The notes under the pieces were generated by a model. That model did no database searches. It worked only from the letters and a program-made list of their open reading frames with translations, and had not been told where the DNA came from. Both the position numbers and the translations under genes were made by a program. Of a stretch of DNA of 64,000 bases, positions 1 through 13,100 are shown piece by piece (position 1 is the first letter of the stretch; every line of letters starts with the position of its first letter). The stretch is taken from contig NZ_JAGFPE010000001.1 in NCBI RefSeq assembly GCF_025962655.1, forward strand, positions 1,178,001-1,242,000, in the 5' to 3' direction. This stretch comes from Candidatus Symbiopectobacterium sp. NZEC151. GTDB lineage: Bacteria; Pseudomonadota; Gammaproteobacteria; Enterobacterales; Enterobacteriaceae.

Positions 1-10
1 ATTGACAGGT

Positions 11-40
11 AAAAAAAGCCCGGCCTTTTTAGAGGCCGGG
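11..40 (-). terminator. Rho-independent terminator after cdiI
   Basis: A perfect 7-bp stem (CCCGGCC at 19-25 pairing with GGCCGGG at 34-40) has an 8-nt loop. Read on the minus strand it is followed by seven T residues (the A run at 11-17). It lies about 20 bp past the immunity gene stop and so would end the cdiBAI transcript. Confidence 0.85.
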
Positions 41-59
41 GTATATATTACCAATTACT

Positions 60-287
60 CTAAATCTTTCGGTAGTAGAAGAGCCAGTAGACAAATCCAA
101 CTCCAATCCCCACTGAACCTGTCTTCAATACCTTGTGAACGTTATCTCTCAAGTATCTCAACATCTGGTCCCCCCCCCCGATCCAATACCCAAGAACTTG
201 AAAAACAAGACTTACAAAAATAAGCATTAGGGAGAAGGCAATGCATAAGTATAGTAGTACTAGTAATGATTTTTTACTTATTAACAT
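60..287 (-). CDS. cdiI: CdiI-type membrane immunity protein
   Basis: A 75-residue protein that by position is the immunity partner of the CdiA toxin just upstream. It overlaps the cdiA stop codon by 14 bp, typical of toxin-immunity translational coupling. It has two hydrophobic segments (about residues 7-33 and 53-70) joined by a short polar loop, so it should sit in the inner membrane. CDI immunity proteins with transmembrane segments usually protect against toxins that act on the inner membrane, such as pore formers; that is inference here. Codons for Ile-Gly-Gly-Gly-Asp contain a run of ten G residues (C run at 170-179 on the plus strand), a potential slippage site. The frames before and after the run both read sensibly, so the gene is intact as sequenced. 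No specific immunity family is recognised. Confidence 0.7.
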   Translation of the reverse strand: MLISKKSLLVLLYLCIAFSLMLIFVSLVFQVLGYWIGGGDQMLRYLRDNVHKVLKTGSVGIGVGFVYWLFYYRKI

Positions 288-1176
288 TGCTATTATCCTT
301 ATTTTTTATGGAGTTTTGCAATTCATCAGAGAACCAGCCAGAAGCAGCTGAGTCGGCTATATTCCCTGAAAGAGAAGGGATATTACTTTGAGGAGCGGGT
401 TTAGTTATTGTCCAAACGCCTGTTGGAACCCATTCATACTGCTTAGATATTGGATTGAGTTTTTTATCCATTGGTATTTTGATAATGTTACCAGCCGCAT
501 AACCTACTGATGCCCCAGTCTTACTTAGCAGAGCCCCCATAAACGGATCATCACCACTGATTTTCGCCTGATAATAACCGCCTGCTGCATTCCAAGTTAC
601 TGTTGGATTGTAGCCTTTACCTGCAGTAATTAGGCCGATAATTCCGGTTCCTATAACGTCAGATAATTTGACTTCACCCGTTTGGCTTGTTCCATATTGG
701 ATAGCTGTATTAGCAGCACTTGATACTCCCGCAGCGATTAATTGCTCTTTGACTCCAGCACTATTAGTGATGATGGCTTTACCGCCCATCACGGCAACTG
801 GCCATGAAGTCGGATCGCTGATGACAGACAGTAGACGATCCCCGCTAGTGATATTCTCTTTCAGAAATTTTAGATCGGCTCCGTTGAGATAATTCACTAA
901 TGCCGCTGCATCAGGATCCTTCAGCTTTTCATCCAGCCGGAACTGCAATGGATGTGCATCATTGGCGACATTTGTATGAGCCTGAATAAGCTCTTCCCAG
1001 GTTACACAAGTAACCCCTCCGCCGATACAGGCTTCGGTTAGTTCCTTGCTATTCTTATTGCTAATCTCAATGTACTTTTCAACTACGGAGGTGCAGTCAC
1101 TGCCTTTCGCTTTACAATCAGACAGTTCTTTATCCAGTTGTCGGGCTTCTTTAGAACTTAAGTAGTTATTCTCAAC
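274..1176 (-). other. CdiA-CT toxin module (VENN to stop)
   Basis: The segment encodes everything from the VENN motif (codons at 1165-1176) to the CdiA stop. It starts with a Cys-containing entry region (SDCKAKGSDC, then EACIGGGVTC) and ends with a Gly-rich region that includes the segment KIPMDKKLNP. Composition is visibly richer in A+T than the upstream repeat region, and with cdiI it forms the exchangeable toxin-immunity cassette. I do not recognise nuclease or deaminase catalytic motifs. Long small-residue stretches and the two-span immunity protein fit a membrane-active toxin, as inference. Confidence 0.6.
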
Positions 1177-4100
1177 CGCATTCCGCCCGGCCTGCGCACC
1201 GCTCGCGCCATCCGCCGTACTGCCCGATGCCAATCCCGATGCTAACCCTGCTGCCAGCGTCGACAACGCGCTGAGAGATTGCTTTTCGCTTTCGGACAGA
1301 TCCTTTACGTCTCTGCCATCGAACATCTTCTGACGAATAACCTCGGCGGCCAGTTCACCGCTCGCCGCACCCAGTGCACCGGCCCCCGCATCCTTGCCGG
1401 AAAGCTGTGCCACCACCGCACCGACTATCGCGTGGCCCATCAGGTTGGCGGCTCTTTGCTCCGTGGTGGGTTCGCCTTTGGCCGGCAGCGTGGCTTCTTT
1501 CACCAACTGCGCCAGATACGGCGCGGCACCTCCGGCTATCGCCTGCTTGATATCGCCGCCCGCCAGTGCCTGTATCGCCGCCGTCGCGGCCTGCGCTGCC
1601 TGCTGATAGCTGCTGCCAACGCCGTATTGCTTCATCTCGTCTTTGTAGCTTTGCGTTTGCGTTAAAGCGGCCTTGTACGCAGCCCATTTCTTATCTATAT
1701 CCTGATCGTTGGCATCATCTGCCGGGCGTGGGTACCACCCTACCTCACCGGACTCTTCTGCTTTTTTCAGCGCGCGTTGCTCGCCTTCCGTGCGCACGAT
1801 ATCCATCACCTGAGCGCCAATTTCCCCAATAAGCTGGGCCTGGCGCAGACGTTGTTGCTCTTTCTCTTTGTTAAAGATCGGACTCAGGGCATTGTTGGCA
1901 TGCTCCACGTCGTGGCTCAGCGTGCTCACATCCTGCTGCTGATTCGCCGTATCACGGATCAGCAGGCTGCCCTCGCTGACAGCGGCGTAGGTGGTGCTTG
2001 ATGCACTGCCGTTGCTGCCGAGCGACATCAGCGCCGAGGGCATCGTCATCGCCAGCGAAGAGAGCATATTGCCCTGCATCGACGGGCTCATACTGATACC
2101 CGCTCCCGAATGTTCTACCTTGAAGTCCGCCTTGTTGTCCAGCCCGCTCCAGCCCAGCGTGCCGGTTTCCAGTGCGTTTTTATCCGCACTGGCGGTGGAG
2201 CCAATCACCGCGGCATCCAGTTGAGTATGTGCGCCCGTCTTGACGCTGTACCCCTCGCTGCCCGCAAACAGCCCGGTCTGCTGCTGCACGCTGTCAAAGT
2301 TGCTATGAATTTTGTCTTTGCTGAAACTCAGGTAGCCGCTGCCGGTCATCGAGCCGATGGAGAAACTGCCGCCTGCGGAAGCGCTGGTTTGCTTCGAGTC
2401 ATAGCGCTCGCTGTCCTGCTGGCTTTGCAGCAGCAGATCGCGCCCGGTCACCAGTTCAATTCGTTCGCCACTCACCTGAGCACCGATGAGTTGTGTGTCG
2501 CGTCCGGCGTTCACTGTGGCTTTGTTGCCTGCATCCAGCGTGGTTTCAGACCAGGTATTGCCTTTGCCGGTTTCCCGTCCTTTTGAGACGTTGGCATTGG
2601 CGAAAATACTGATACCGAAACCGCTGTTGCCGACACCAATGCTGGCCCCGATGGCTCCACCGCTGCTCTTGTTGCTGCCTTCCATCGATTCCGTGTTGCG
2701 CGCGGAGAGCAGTTTGACGTCTTGCGCCGCGTTAAGGGCAATATCGCCCCCGGCTTTGACCTGACTGCCCGCGACCGTCACATCGCCGCTGCGCGCGGTG
2801 ATCGCCACATCCTGCCCGGCATTGAGCGTGGTGCCAAAACTTTGCTGCTGTTCACTGCTTTGGCTGGATTTCGAGGTTTGTGCGCCAAGGGAAATGCTGA
2901 CGCCAACAAACGCGTTTTCCCCTTTGTTGTTGAGATCCGACTGGCTGCCCTGATAGGCCTGATAGCCTGATAACCCCGCCTTCATGCTTTGCAACAGCGC
3001 CAAACGGCTATCACTTTCCTGCGTGGCGGCCTGAATACTTTGCACTGCGCTGTTGAGCGCTGAGCCGACCACACCAGAAAGAGCGATGGTGATGCCACTG
3101 CTCTTCTGCACCGTTTCCTGCTGCTGTTTGCGCAGGTCATAACCCGGTTGCAGACTGACGTCGCTGCCTTCCAGCCGGATATCTTTTTTCGCCACAATAT
3201 CCGTGCCTTCAATACGCACTTGCTGCCCGGCTTTGATATCGACCGATTCAGTGGTACTGCCGATAGTGCTGACGCTTTGACTTTGCGTCGCCGCCTGATC
3301 GCGCATTTTTTGGCTCATCGAGGTGGAGCCAATGGTGAATCCAATGCCGCCGCTGCCGATCAAGCCGCTCTTTTTCTTCTGATATTCTTGATAATTGAGG
3401 TAGTTTTCCACGCTGGCGGCGGTGTTGACATCCTTCCCAGCCACAATCGCGACGTTTTTGTCCCCGGCGATGGCCGAGCCTTGCAGATTGACATCCTGAC
3501 CGGCGGCAAGGGTTACGCTATCCCCGGACAGCAAGCTGGCTTTCTCGTTGGTTTGCTCGGTTTCTCGCAACGTGCGGGTGACCGTTTTCGAAAACGCTTT
3601 CTTTTTGACCTTGGTTTCTTCAAAGAAGGTGTGTTCAGTTTCCGTTGCTGAGACCAGATTGAGGTTTTTGCCTGCCTGCGCGGTCAATGCACCGCTGGCT
3701 GTGCCTTGTGCGGCTTGCAGATTGATATCATTGCCAGCACTAAGTGCCAGATTGCCCGCCGCCGTGACCGTGGTGCTATCTTGTTTTTCGGAACGCTGCC
3801 AGTCGGCATGGCGTTTCCAATTATTGGCGCTGTAGGTTTCCGTTTCCTCAGAAAGCAGGTTCAGATCCCGCCCGGCTGCCAGCGCTGCATTGCCTTTTGC
3901 GTTCAGGCTGGCAGCTTCTGCGGTGATGTCTTGCCCCGCTTTCAGGGAAAGCTCACCACCACTCAGTAACTGCGCGGCACTGATGCCCTGATTGGTGCGC
4001 TGCATCGCATTAACACCGCTGCGGCTGGCCGTTTCCGCCAGCGTCTGCTGCGCGCTGAGCAGAATATCCTGCCCGGCCGTCAAGGACAGGCCGCTGCCCG

Positions 4101-7100
4101 CCGTTACCCGGCTGGCATCAATCGTCAGGTCTTTGCCCGCCGTGGCGTTGAAGGCGTTGCCCGCCAGAATCTCGCTGCCCTGCACGGTAGTGCTACGCGT
4201 TGACGCGGTGCTGCCACCGTATTGATCCAAGCGGTTGTTGGTGAGCGTCAGGGATTCCAATGCCAGGTTGTTGCCTGCGGCCAGCGTCATGTCTTGCGCC
4301 GCACTGAGCGTCGCCGCCGTGTTGCGGATGTCGTTGCCCGCGGATAAATTCAGGCTGCCCGCCGCGCTGATGGTCGCGGTGTTTCCTAATCCGGTGTAGG
4401 TCAAGGCACCGCTTCCGGCGGCGGTTTGCCACTGGCGCGTCACCGTCTCGTTGACGATGTCGCCATTCACGCTCACCAGTTGCACCTGGTTGCCTTTGAT
4501 TTGGCTGCTGGTGTTGGTGATATTGTTGAGCGCCACCAGATTCAGACCGCCATCGGAAGCGATGATGCCGCCCTGCTGGTTATCGATTTTATCGCCACTG
4601 GCGATGGCCAACAGCTCCACCGCTTTCAGGGTGCCGCTGTTGGTAACGCTGCCGCCCACTTTGAGATCGAGCGTGTTGGCGACGATGGCGCTGCCCTGCA
4701 CATTGGTTTTATCCGCCTGCGCCAGATACAGCTTGGGGGCCAGCACCGTTTGACCATTAACCTCGACGTTTTCCCACCACACGATACTGTGCGTCAGTTG
4801 CGCTACCTGCGCGTCGCTCAGGCTGACGCCCAGCGTCAGGTTCAGCGCCTGTTGGGCGCTGGCGGCATTATCCAGCAGATATTGCATCTGTTGCAGATCG
4901 GTGCCCATGCCGTTGAGATAGCGCGTGCCGCTCTGGCTCAGCACCGCATTGCTGATATAGCGGGTATCGAAGGCAGCATCGCCCAAAAAGCGGTAATCCC
5001 GTTCTGCATCCAGATTCAGTTTGCCAAGCAGATATTCGGAGCCCAGCACCTTGTCGGCTTGTGTCCATTGGCTGGAGGTTTCAATCTGCGGTGCCGTCGT
5101 GGGTTTCTGTCCCAGCAGCGCATTGAGATCGTTAAACAGTTGGTTATCCACCTGCCCCAGTTGGTCCAGTTTGGGGTTGGTGTGGATCAGGTAGCGGCTG
5201 TCGCTGGCCGGATCGAGCACCATCAGGCCGTTGCCGCCGGTCGGCAGCGGATAGTCGACCGGCGCGTTGTTATTCAGGTTTTGCAGCCCGTTCTGGATTT
5301 CGGCCAGCAGTGCGTTAGGCGACAACGGCGCAGTGCCTGACACATTTTCCACCTGCGGCTTGAGCGGATCGAGGGTGACGCTGCCCGGTTGAGCTACCGC
5401 AATAGGCGTCTGCGTCGCGCTGGTTTGCGATGACACTGGCACAATATTCGGTTGGGCAAGGTTAATGTCGGTGTGGATCGCCACCGGTGCAGAACCCAGT
5501 GTATCGGTAGCGCTAAGTGCGCCACCCGTAATCGGCTGAATCGCCCCGCCGGTTTGCGCCGTTTGTGCCTGTTCCGGCCCTTGCAGCGTCAGGGTTTGCG
5601 CGGTGATACCCTGCTGCGGGGCATTGAGCTGGCTATTGCCGGTGGTCAGCGTGTCAGTATTCAGCGTGGTTTGGCTAACGGGTGCCAGTGACAACGTTTT
5701 TCCGGCTGCCGTCACCGTGGCATTCGAATCCGACAGCGTGGCAGAACTGCCGGGCGCGCTGCGCAGATCGATCAGCGTAGTGGTGGTTGAGGTGATTTTT
5801 CCTGACAGCGCTTTGGCGTTCTGCTGCTGCACGCCGGAAAGCGCCTGCGTGGAGGACAGCGTCGGCGCTATCGTCGTTGGGGTATAATTGCCGTTGCCCG
5901 CTTGCACCGTGGTATTGCTGATATCGTGCGTTACATTGGCGGAAATGGTGCCGCCGGCCTGGATTAGGGCGTTGTAGGATTGGTTAGCTGTAACTTCAGT
6001 TCTTGGTGTTCCTTCCAAGGTAAATACAATTACGTTTTGCTCCCAGCGAGGGCTAGAAACATTAGTCCATTTCTCGGTATATGTTGTCTCCCATTCCCAC
6101 TGGGGGTGGGAGATTATTGGCGCTTGTCCATTATATTTATAAACAGCATACTCTTTTGAAGATCCTGCCAGGTAAGATATATTATTGATCTGCCCCCCTT
6201 CGATACTAATGTTTTTTTTCGCCGTAACTTCTGATGCAGAGTTAATTAAGTTACTAGCCATGAAGTAAATGCTACCGCTGGAATTTATCTTGGCTTGCCC
6301 AGAAGTAGCCTCTACATTTACTGATTTTTCTGATATCAAATATTCTTTTCTATCATACCCTGCATACATAGCAGGTTTCCAAAGGGTCACATAAGTCTCA
6401 AGACCCCAATCATTGTCATAAACACGAGTGCTCTCCTGGATTTCATCGTAATATCCCACGCCAACATAATTAAGTTGTTCAGGTCTGATAACCAACGTCG
6501 TCCCCGTCGGTTTAATCTCCTGAGACGACACATCCACTTCGGTCTCAGTGACCACAAACCCTTCCCGCTGATTGGTCAGGTCGCCGGTGACAATGGTGAT
6601 ATCGCCGTTTTGCGTTTCGATGGTGCCGGAGCTGTTGAGGACTGAGGTATTGGCGTTGCCCTGCGCGTCACGCTGAATCCACAGGTCTTTGCCCGCCAGA
6701 ATAGTGCCGAGGCGGTTGGTGACGCTGTCCGTCAGCAGCCGCATGGTGCCGCCAGCATACAGCAGGCTGGTGTTTTCCAGTGCGCCACCGGCTTTGACCA
6801 ATAGATCCCCAGCGGTGCCGATAAAACCGTGATTGGTGGCGCGGGTATCACTTTCCAGTGTCAGGTTGCCACCGGTTTGAATGCTGCCCGCCTCTGCCTG
6901 TTGGAAAGTGTGCGCCGTAATGCGTGACTCTCCGGCACCGGACACAATCGAACCCTGATTGCTGAAATTACCGCTGCTGGTGAGCAGCACGGCGTCGCCT
7001 TGCAGCGTGCCGCGCTGATCGAAATCACCGTTAACCGTGACCGACAGGCGTTTGCCCGCCGCCATTTGCTGAGTAAACAACAAAGGTGCGGTAAAGGTGG

Positions 7101-10100
7101 CATCGAGGTTGCCCAGCGCCAGCAGTTGGCCCTGCTGGTTCAGCTCAGCGGTGTCGAGCAGCAGATCCTGTGCGCTGAAGATTTTGCCGCCTTGCAGGTT
7201 GGTCAAACGCTGTGTATGCAGCGCCAGTTGGGTTAAACCGAGCAGCGTGCCCTGATTTTCCAATTGATCGGCAACGATCTCCAACTGCTGCGCCTGTAGC
7301 GTGCCCTGATTACGCCACTGAGGGATATGCAGGCTGAGTTTTTCCTGTGCCACCATCTGGCCCTGCTGCGTCAGTTGCTGACTCTGCACCGCCAATTCTC
7401 GCGCTTGCAGATACCCCAGGTTGTTGAGCAGATTCGCGCTTAACGTGGCATTACCGCCGGACAGCACTTGGCCCGGTGTCTGGTTGGTGAGCGTAGTACG
7501 CCCGGCCAGCGTCACGTCATCGCTGCCCTGAATCAGCCCGGCGTTGTTGAGCGTTTCCCCGTGCAGATCGACAGTGGCCGCGCTGATCGTACCCCGGTTG
7601 TCGATTGCCGCTGCGTCAGCGCGCAGCGTACCGTCACTGCTGATGACTGCGCCGGAGGCATTGCTCAGCGTGCCACCCAGTGTGAACTGGGCCGACTGTT
7701 GCCCGCGCAGCCTGCCCTGATTGGTGACCGCTTGTGCAGTGAGCAGCAGTTGCTGCCCCTGAACCGTGCCCGCATTGTCTACCGCGTTGGCCGCTAACGT
7801 CAGCGCACCGCCGCTCGCCACTTCACCGGTACCGTTGTTAACAAAATCCCCACTCAGGGATATATCGGCCTGATTAACCCCGAGCAGTTGCGCCCAGTTT
7901 TCCGCCTGTTGTGCGGTTAAATGCAATACGTCCGACTGCCACAGCCCCAGATTGCTAAAGCGTCCGGTGCTCAGCACACCGTCGCCACCGCTCAATAAAC
8001 GGGCATTGCTCAGGTTATTGATTTGATCGCTGTAGCGGAGTTCGAAACCGCTCAGCCCGGTCAACAGCCCTGCGTTATCAAAGCGCGTGCCGGTGCCGTT
8101 GATGCTGCCTTGCGAGAACAGCTCTCCCTGATTGCGCAACTGATCAACCTTGAGCGTCATGCCATTGAGCCCGGCCAGCAGCCCGCTGTTTTCCAGAGCG
8201 TCACCATCGATCTGTAGCGTGCCCGCTTGCCACAAGCCCGCATTATCAATCTGCTGTGCGGATACCGTGGCGCTGCCCTGACTCAGCAGTTGCCCGTTCT
8301 GTAACCCGCGATAGTGGCTCAACCCGCTCAGCGAGAGGGATTGCGTTCCCTGAATGCGCGCGGCGTTATCCAACGTCGCAGCCTGTAATTGCAGCGTATT
8401 GCCCTGCATCAGCCCCTGGTTATTGATGCTGCCACTGCGCACAACCTCATCGCCGTGGCTGAGCAGTTCACCTCCTGCGCGGTTGGTCAGCGTGCCCGTA
8501 TTGGTCACGTCTACCCGTTCCACGCCTAACAGGCGCCCACCGTTATCCAGCGTGTCGCTGGTGACCGTCAGGCGCTGTGCCGCAATCTCGCCATCCAGTG
8601 TGAGTTGTTTGGCATTGATAGCGCCTTGCCCATCGCTCAGCAGTGCCGAGAGCGCACTGCCCCAGTAGCCGGTGGCCGCATCAAGCTGAAACTGCTGTTT
8701 ACCTAGCAGCGTTCCCTGATTGCGCACCTCATCCGCAGTGAGCAGTAATGTATTGCCCTGCAAGAAACCCTTGTTATCGATGCGCTGTGCGTTCGCATTC
8801 AGCGTCGTGCCAGCGAGCATCTGGCCGTTAGTTCCCATGGTGAGCGTATCGGTCAGCGTCAGGGTGATACCCTGTGCGCCCACCAATGCACCTTGCTGAT
8901 CGAAGGTGCTGCCTGTGAGCGTGATATCTTGTCCCTGCCAATGGCCCTGATTGCTCAGATGTTCACCGGACAACGCCAGCGTTCCACCGGTGACAAGCCG
9001 TCCCGCGCCCTGATAATTACCGCTCAGGGTTAATGCGCCGTCAGCGATAATATCGCGGGTATTAAGCAGGGTGTCGCCCGTCAGCGTCGCCTTGCCGAGC
9101 GTGGAGAGTGTGCCGCTGTTTTCAATGGCGTTAGCGCTTATCTGGCTGTCGCCGCCGCTCACCAGCGTGCCCTGATTCAACAATTTACTGGGAGACGTCG
9201 TCGCATTGAGCGCCACTGAAATACCGTGGTCGCCTTGAATGCGCCCGGTATTGATCAACTGGTTGCCTTGCAACACAAGCGCGTTTGCTTGCCATTCGCC
9301 CTGATTCACCGACCGTGCAGCGTTGAACGTCGCCAGCCCGGCAGAAAGCAGTTTGCCGTTCTGCCGGTTGGTCAAACTGTCGCCGATACTGAGCGTCAGC
9401 GCATCCAGCCCTAGCACCTTACCCTGATTATCCAATACTGCCGCATTAACACCGACCTGACGCCCTTCCAGTGATCCCGCCTGTTGCACGTTATTAGCGG
9501 TCACCTGTACTGTGCCGCTGCCGCCAATCTGGCTGCGGTTATCCAACTGATCAATCAGCGTCAGTTGCAGGTCGTCAACGCCGAGCAGTTGGCCCTGATT
9601 GAGGGCAGAAAGTGCGGCGATCGCCAAGCGCTGGCTGCTGATGTTACCGCTGTTTTCCAGCGTCTGGTTCAGGCGCAGTGAAGCGGTGTCATACCCTGTC
9701 AGTTGCCCAAGGTTAGTCAGCGTATCGGCAATCAACGTCAGGGCCTTGCTTTGCAGCGCGCCCGCGTTGGTTAAGGCATTATTCAGCGTGACAGTCAGCA
9801 CCTTAACGCCGGTTATCGTGCCACGGTTTTCCGCCTGCTGCGCGGTGGCGGTCAGGTGGTTGCTGTTCAGCGTGCCACGGTTGTCAAGACGCTGCGCAAG
9901 CGTGAGATCCAGACTGTCGACACCAGTGATGTCGCCCTGATTATCGAGCGAGCCCGCGCCGAGCGTTAATGCTGAGCCATATAGCGTACCGTTGCCGGTG
10001 TTATGCAGCGCACCGCTAGCGAGCAGAGTAAATGCATCAATGCCGTTGATCTGGCCGTCGTTTTCGATGTTTTCGGCATTCAGCGTCAGCAGATAGCTGT

Positions 10101-13100
10101 TGATGGTTCCTGCGTTGTTAAGCCCGGCATCGAGCAGCAGGTGCATCGCTTTCACGCCAGTGAGTGCCCCCTGATTGGTGACATGATCTGCATAAAGGGT
10201 CACGTCATCGCCCAGCAGACTGCCGCTGTTGGTGAGCGTCAGGCCGCGCACATCGAGGTTTTTTCCCTGCCAGACACCGGCGTTTTCCAGTGAGTCGCCG
10301 CGAAAGGTCAGTTGACCATCGGTGGTCAGATTGCCCGTGCCACGGTAGTTGCCTTGCAGCGTTACGCCTTCGCTGGCAACAATGTTACCGCTGTTGAGCA
10401 GGCTATTGGCCGTCAACCCACTCTGACCTTGGCTGGAGATCACGCCGCTGTTGTCGATCAGCGCGGCGGCCAGTTGGCTGGAGCCACCAGAAATCAGGCG
10501 GCCTTGATTATGTAATGTGCTGTGCGGATCGGCAGCGAGATCCATCGTCAGCGCGCTGTTACCCTGAATGCGTCCGCTATTGGTGACGCGCGCGGCGCTG
10601 AGCAGCAGGCGATCGGCTTGCCATTCCCCCAGATTGGTGACGTCAGCGGCATGCAGCGTCGCCACGCCCTGCGACAGCAGTTTGCCGGTTTGCTGATTGT
10701 TCAGCCCACCTTGCACATCCAACGTTAACGCAGCGAGTCCGAGGATCTGCCCCGCGTTATCCATCTGCTGCGCATCCATGTGCAGGCGCTCTGCCTGCAC
10801 CGTGCCCTGATTATCCAAACGCGCGGCCTGAATGACGCTTTCGCCCTGCGACAGCCATTTACCGCTGTTTTTCACCTCAGCCACAATCGCCAGCGTCAGT
10901 GCATCAACGCCGAGCAGCGTACCGCTATTATCCAGCGTATCCGCGTGGAGGGTCAGCGTTTGTGCTTCCAGCGTGGCAGCTTGCTGCACCTGCCCAGCAT
11001 CGACGCGCAGCGCGCCCTGTCCGCTGATCAAACCGCGATTATTCAACTGCGATTGCAGGTGCAGATAACCGTTTTGGGTGGCAACAATATTGCCGTCGTT
11101 AGCGAATGCGTTTGCATCAAGCATCAGCTGACGGCCAGCCAGCGTACCGCTATTGTAAACATCCCCGAGCACGTGCAATTCCAGCGCGGTTGCGCCGGTT
11201 ACCTTGCCATCGTTGAGCAGATTGAGCGCATCAACACCGAGCCGTTGACTGTAGAGCGTGCCGCTATTTTCAAGATCCTGCGCGACGGCCAGCGCCAACT
11301 GCGCTTTTCCCGATACATCACCGCTATTGGCAATACGTTCAGCGACAATAGCAACATTTTCACCGCTGATGGCACCATCATTATTCAGTACGGAGCTCAG
11401 TTCAGCGTTCAGGGTGGTTAATGCCGTAATATCACCGTGGTTACGCAGCGAATGCGCGCCAATGTGCATTGCGTCACTGAGCAGCGTACCGCGGTTTTCT
11501 ATCTGTTGTCCGTTCAGGTGCAGTTCCCCGCCGGATAGCAACGTGCCCTGATTGGTTAAGCTTGGTTGCGCGGTTTGCGCGCCAAGCGCGGCAATACGCC
11601 CGGTGAGCGGTGCCGGTGTTACAACCGTTTCAATGCTTAACAGCGCATCACCCTGCATGCGCCCTTGATTATCAAACCGGTTGGCCTGCACCACCAACTG
11701 CGACGCCTGCCATTCACCGAGGTTGACCACATTTGCTGCATTGATGCTGGCAATGCCCTGGCTAAACAGTTTGCCGGAAGCGCTGTTATCAAGGCGCTCC
11801 GCTAAGGTCAGCGTCAACGCATCAACCCCCAGCATGCTGCCACTGTTGGTCAAGCGCGCCGCATTGACATCAATACGTTTTGCCTGCCACTGCCCGGTAT
11901 TCTCCAGTGCCGTGGTTTGAATGCTGGCATCACCCTGACTGAGCAAATAACCACTGTTGAAGATAGCGTCGGCGACATGCAGGGTTAACGCCTCTACACC
12001 CAGCAATTTGCCGCGGTTGTCCAGCGAGGCGGCATTCAGCGTCAGACGCTGCCCTTCCAGCGTACCCCACTGCTGGAGACGCTCCGCTGTTGCCTCCACC
12101 GCTCCCTGTGCCGTGATAACGCCGCTGTTGTCGAGGCTGTCGGCCAGATGCAGTTCCATTGCGTGCTGGCTGGCAAGTGAACCGCTGTTGGTGAGCGTGG
12201 TTGCACGCAGCGTCATATCGCCCGCATTGACGTTGCCACGGTTATCCATGTTGCCCAACGTCAGCGCGAGCGTTTGGTCTGCGTCAATCTGACCGTTATT
12301 GAACAGATCGGTCAGCGACAGCGCTACCACGTGGGCGCGTAACGTGCCGTTGTGGGTAAATCGGGTGGCGTTCACCGTCAGGCTATCCGCCTGCCACTCA
12401 CCGTTTTGGCTTAACCGCTCGCCGTGAAGCGCCAACTGCGCCGCCGTGCTGAGCGAGCCGTTGCCTTGATAGTTACCGTGCAGCGTCAGATTGTCGCTGG
12501 CGCTAATGCTGCCGTCATTTTGCAGCGACAAGGCGTCAAACAGCGCCGCACCACGGCTGGAGATGGCCCCCTGATTGTCCACACTGGCCGCGCGCAAAGT
12601 GCTGTTGCCACCGGCGCTTAACGTTCCGGCATTGCCCATTGCACCGTCCAGCGTGAGCGTCAACGCATCCGCGCTCTGAATGGCTCCGGCGTTGGTCAGC
12701 GAATGTGCTGTCAGCGTGATGTTTTCTGCCTGCCACTCACCCAGATTAGTTATCTGCGCGGCATGCAGCAGCGCGCTGCCGCGCGATTGCAATTTCCCGG
12801 TCGCGAGGTTATCTAGCGCCGCAGTGGCGCTCAGCGTGAGTGCATTGGTGCCCAGCAGTGTGCCCGCGTTGCGCAGCGTTTGCGCCGTTAGCGCCAACGC
12901 ATTGCCCTGCCATTGTCCGTCATTGCTGAGCTGCCGCGCACTGGCGGTGATCGTCCCATGGCTGAGCACCTCGCCGCCGTTGCTTAATCGCTCATCGACG
13001 GCGAGAGTGAGTGCCTCGGTGCCCATCAGCACGCCCTGATTATCCAGGTCGCCGCTCAGTGTAATCGACAGACGGTTTGCCCCCGCCATCTGCCCACGGT

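Noticed and set aside
1355-1687. Second minus-strand frame inside the cdiA pretoxin region, considered as an orphan toxin or immunity gene
   Set aside because: It overlaps conserved CdiA pretoxin sequence in another frame, is Arg/Gly rich, and lies upstream of VENN, where orphan modules do not occur.
4426-5340. Long plus-strand open frame (304 codons) and many similar ones opposite cdiA
   Set aside because: They are antisense shadows created by GC-rich repeat codons of cdiA. They have low-complexity His/Gln/Arg content, no ribosome-binding sites and no family features.
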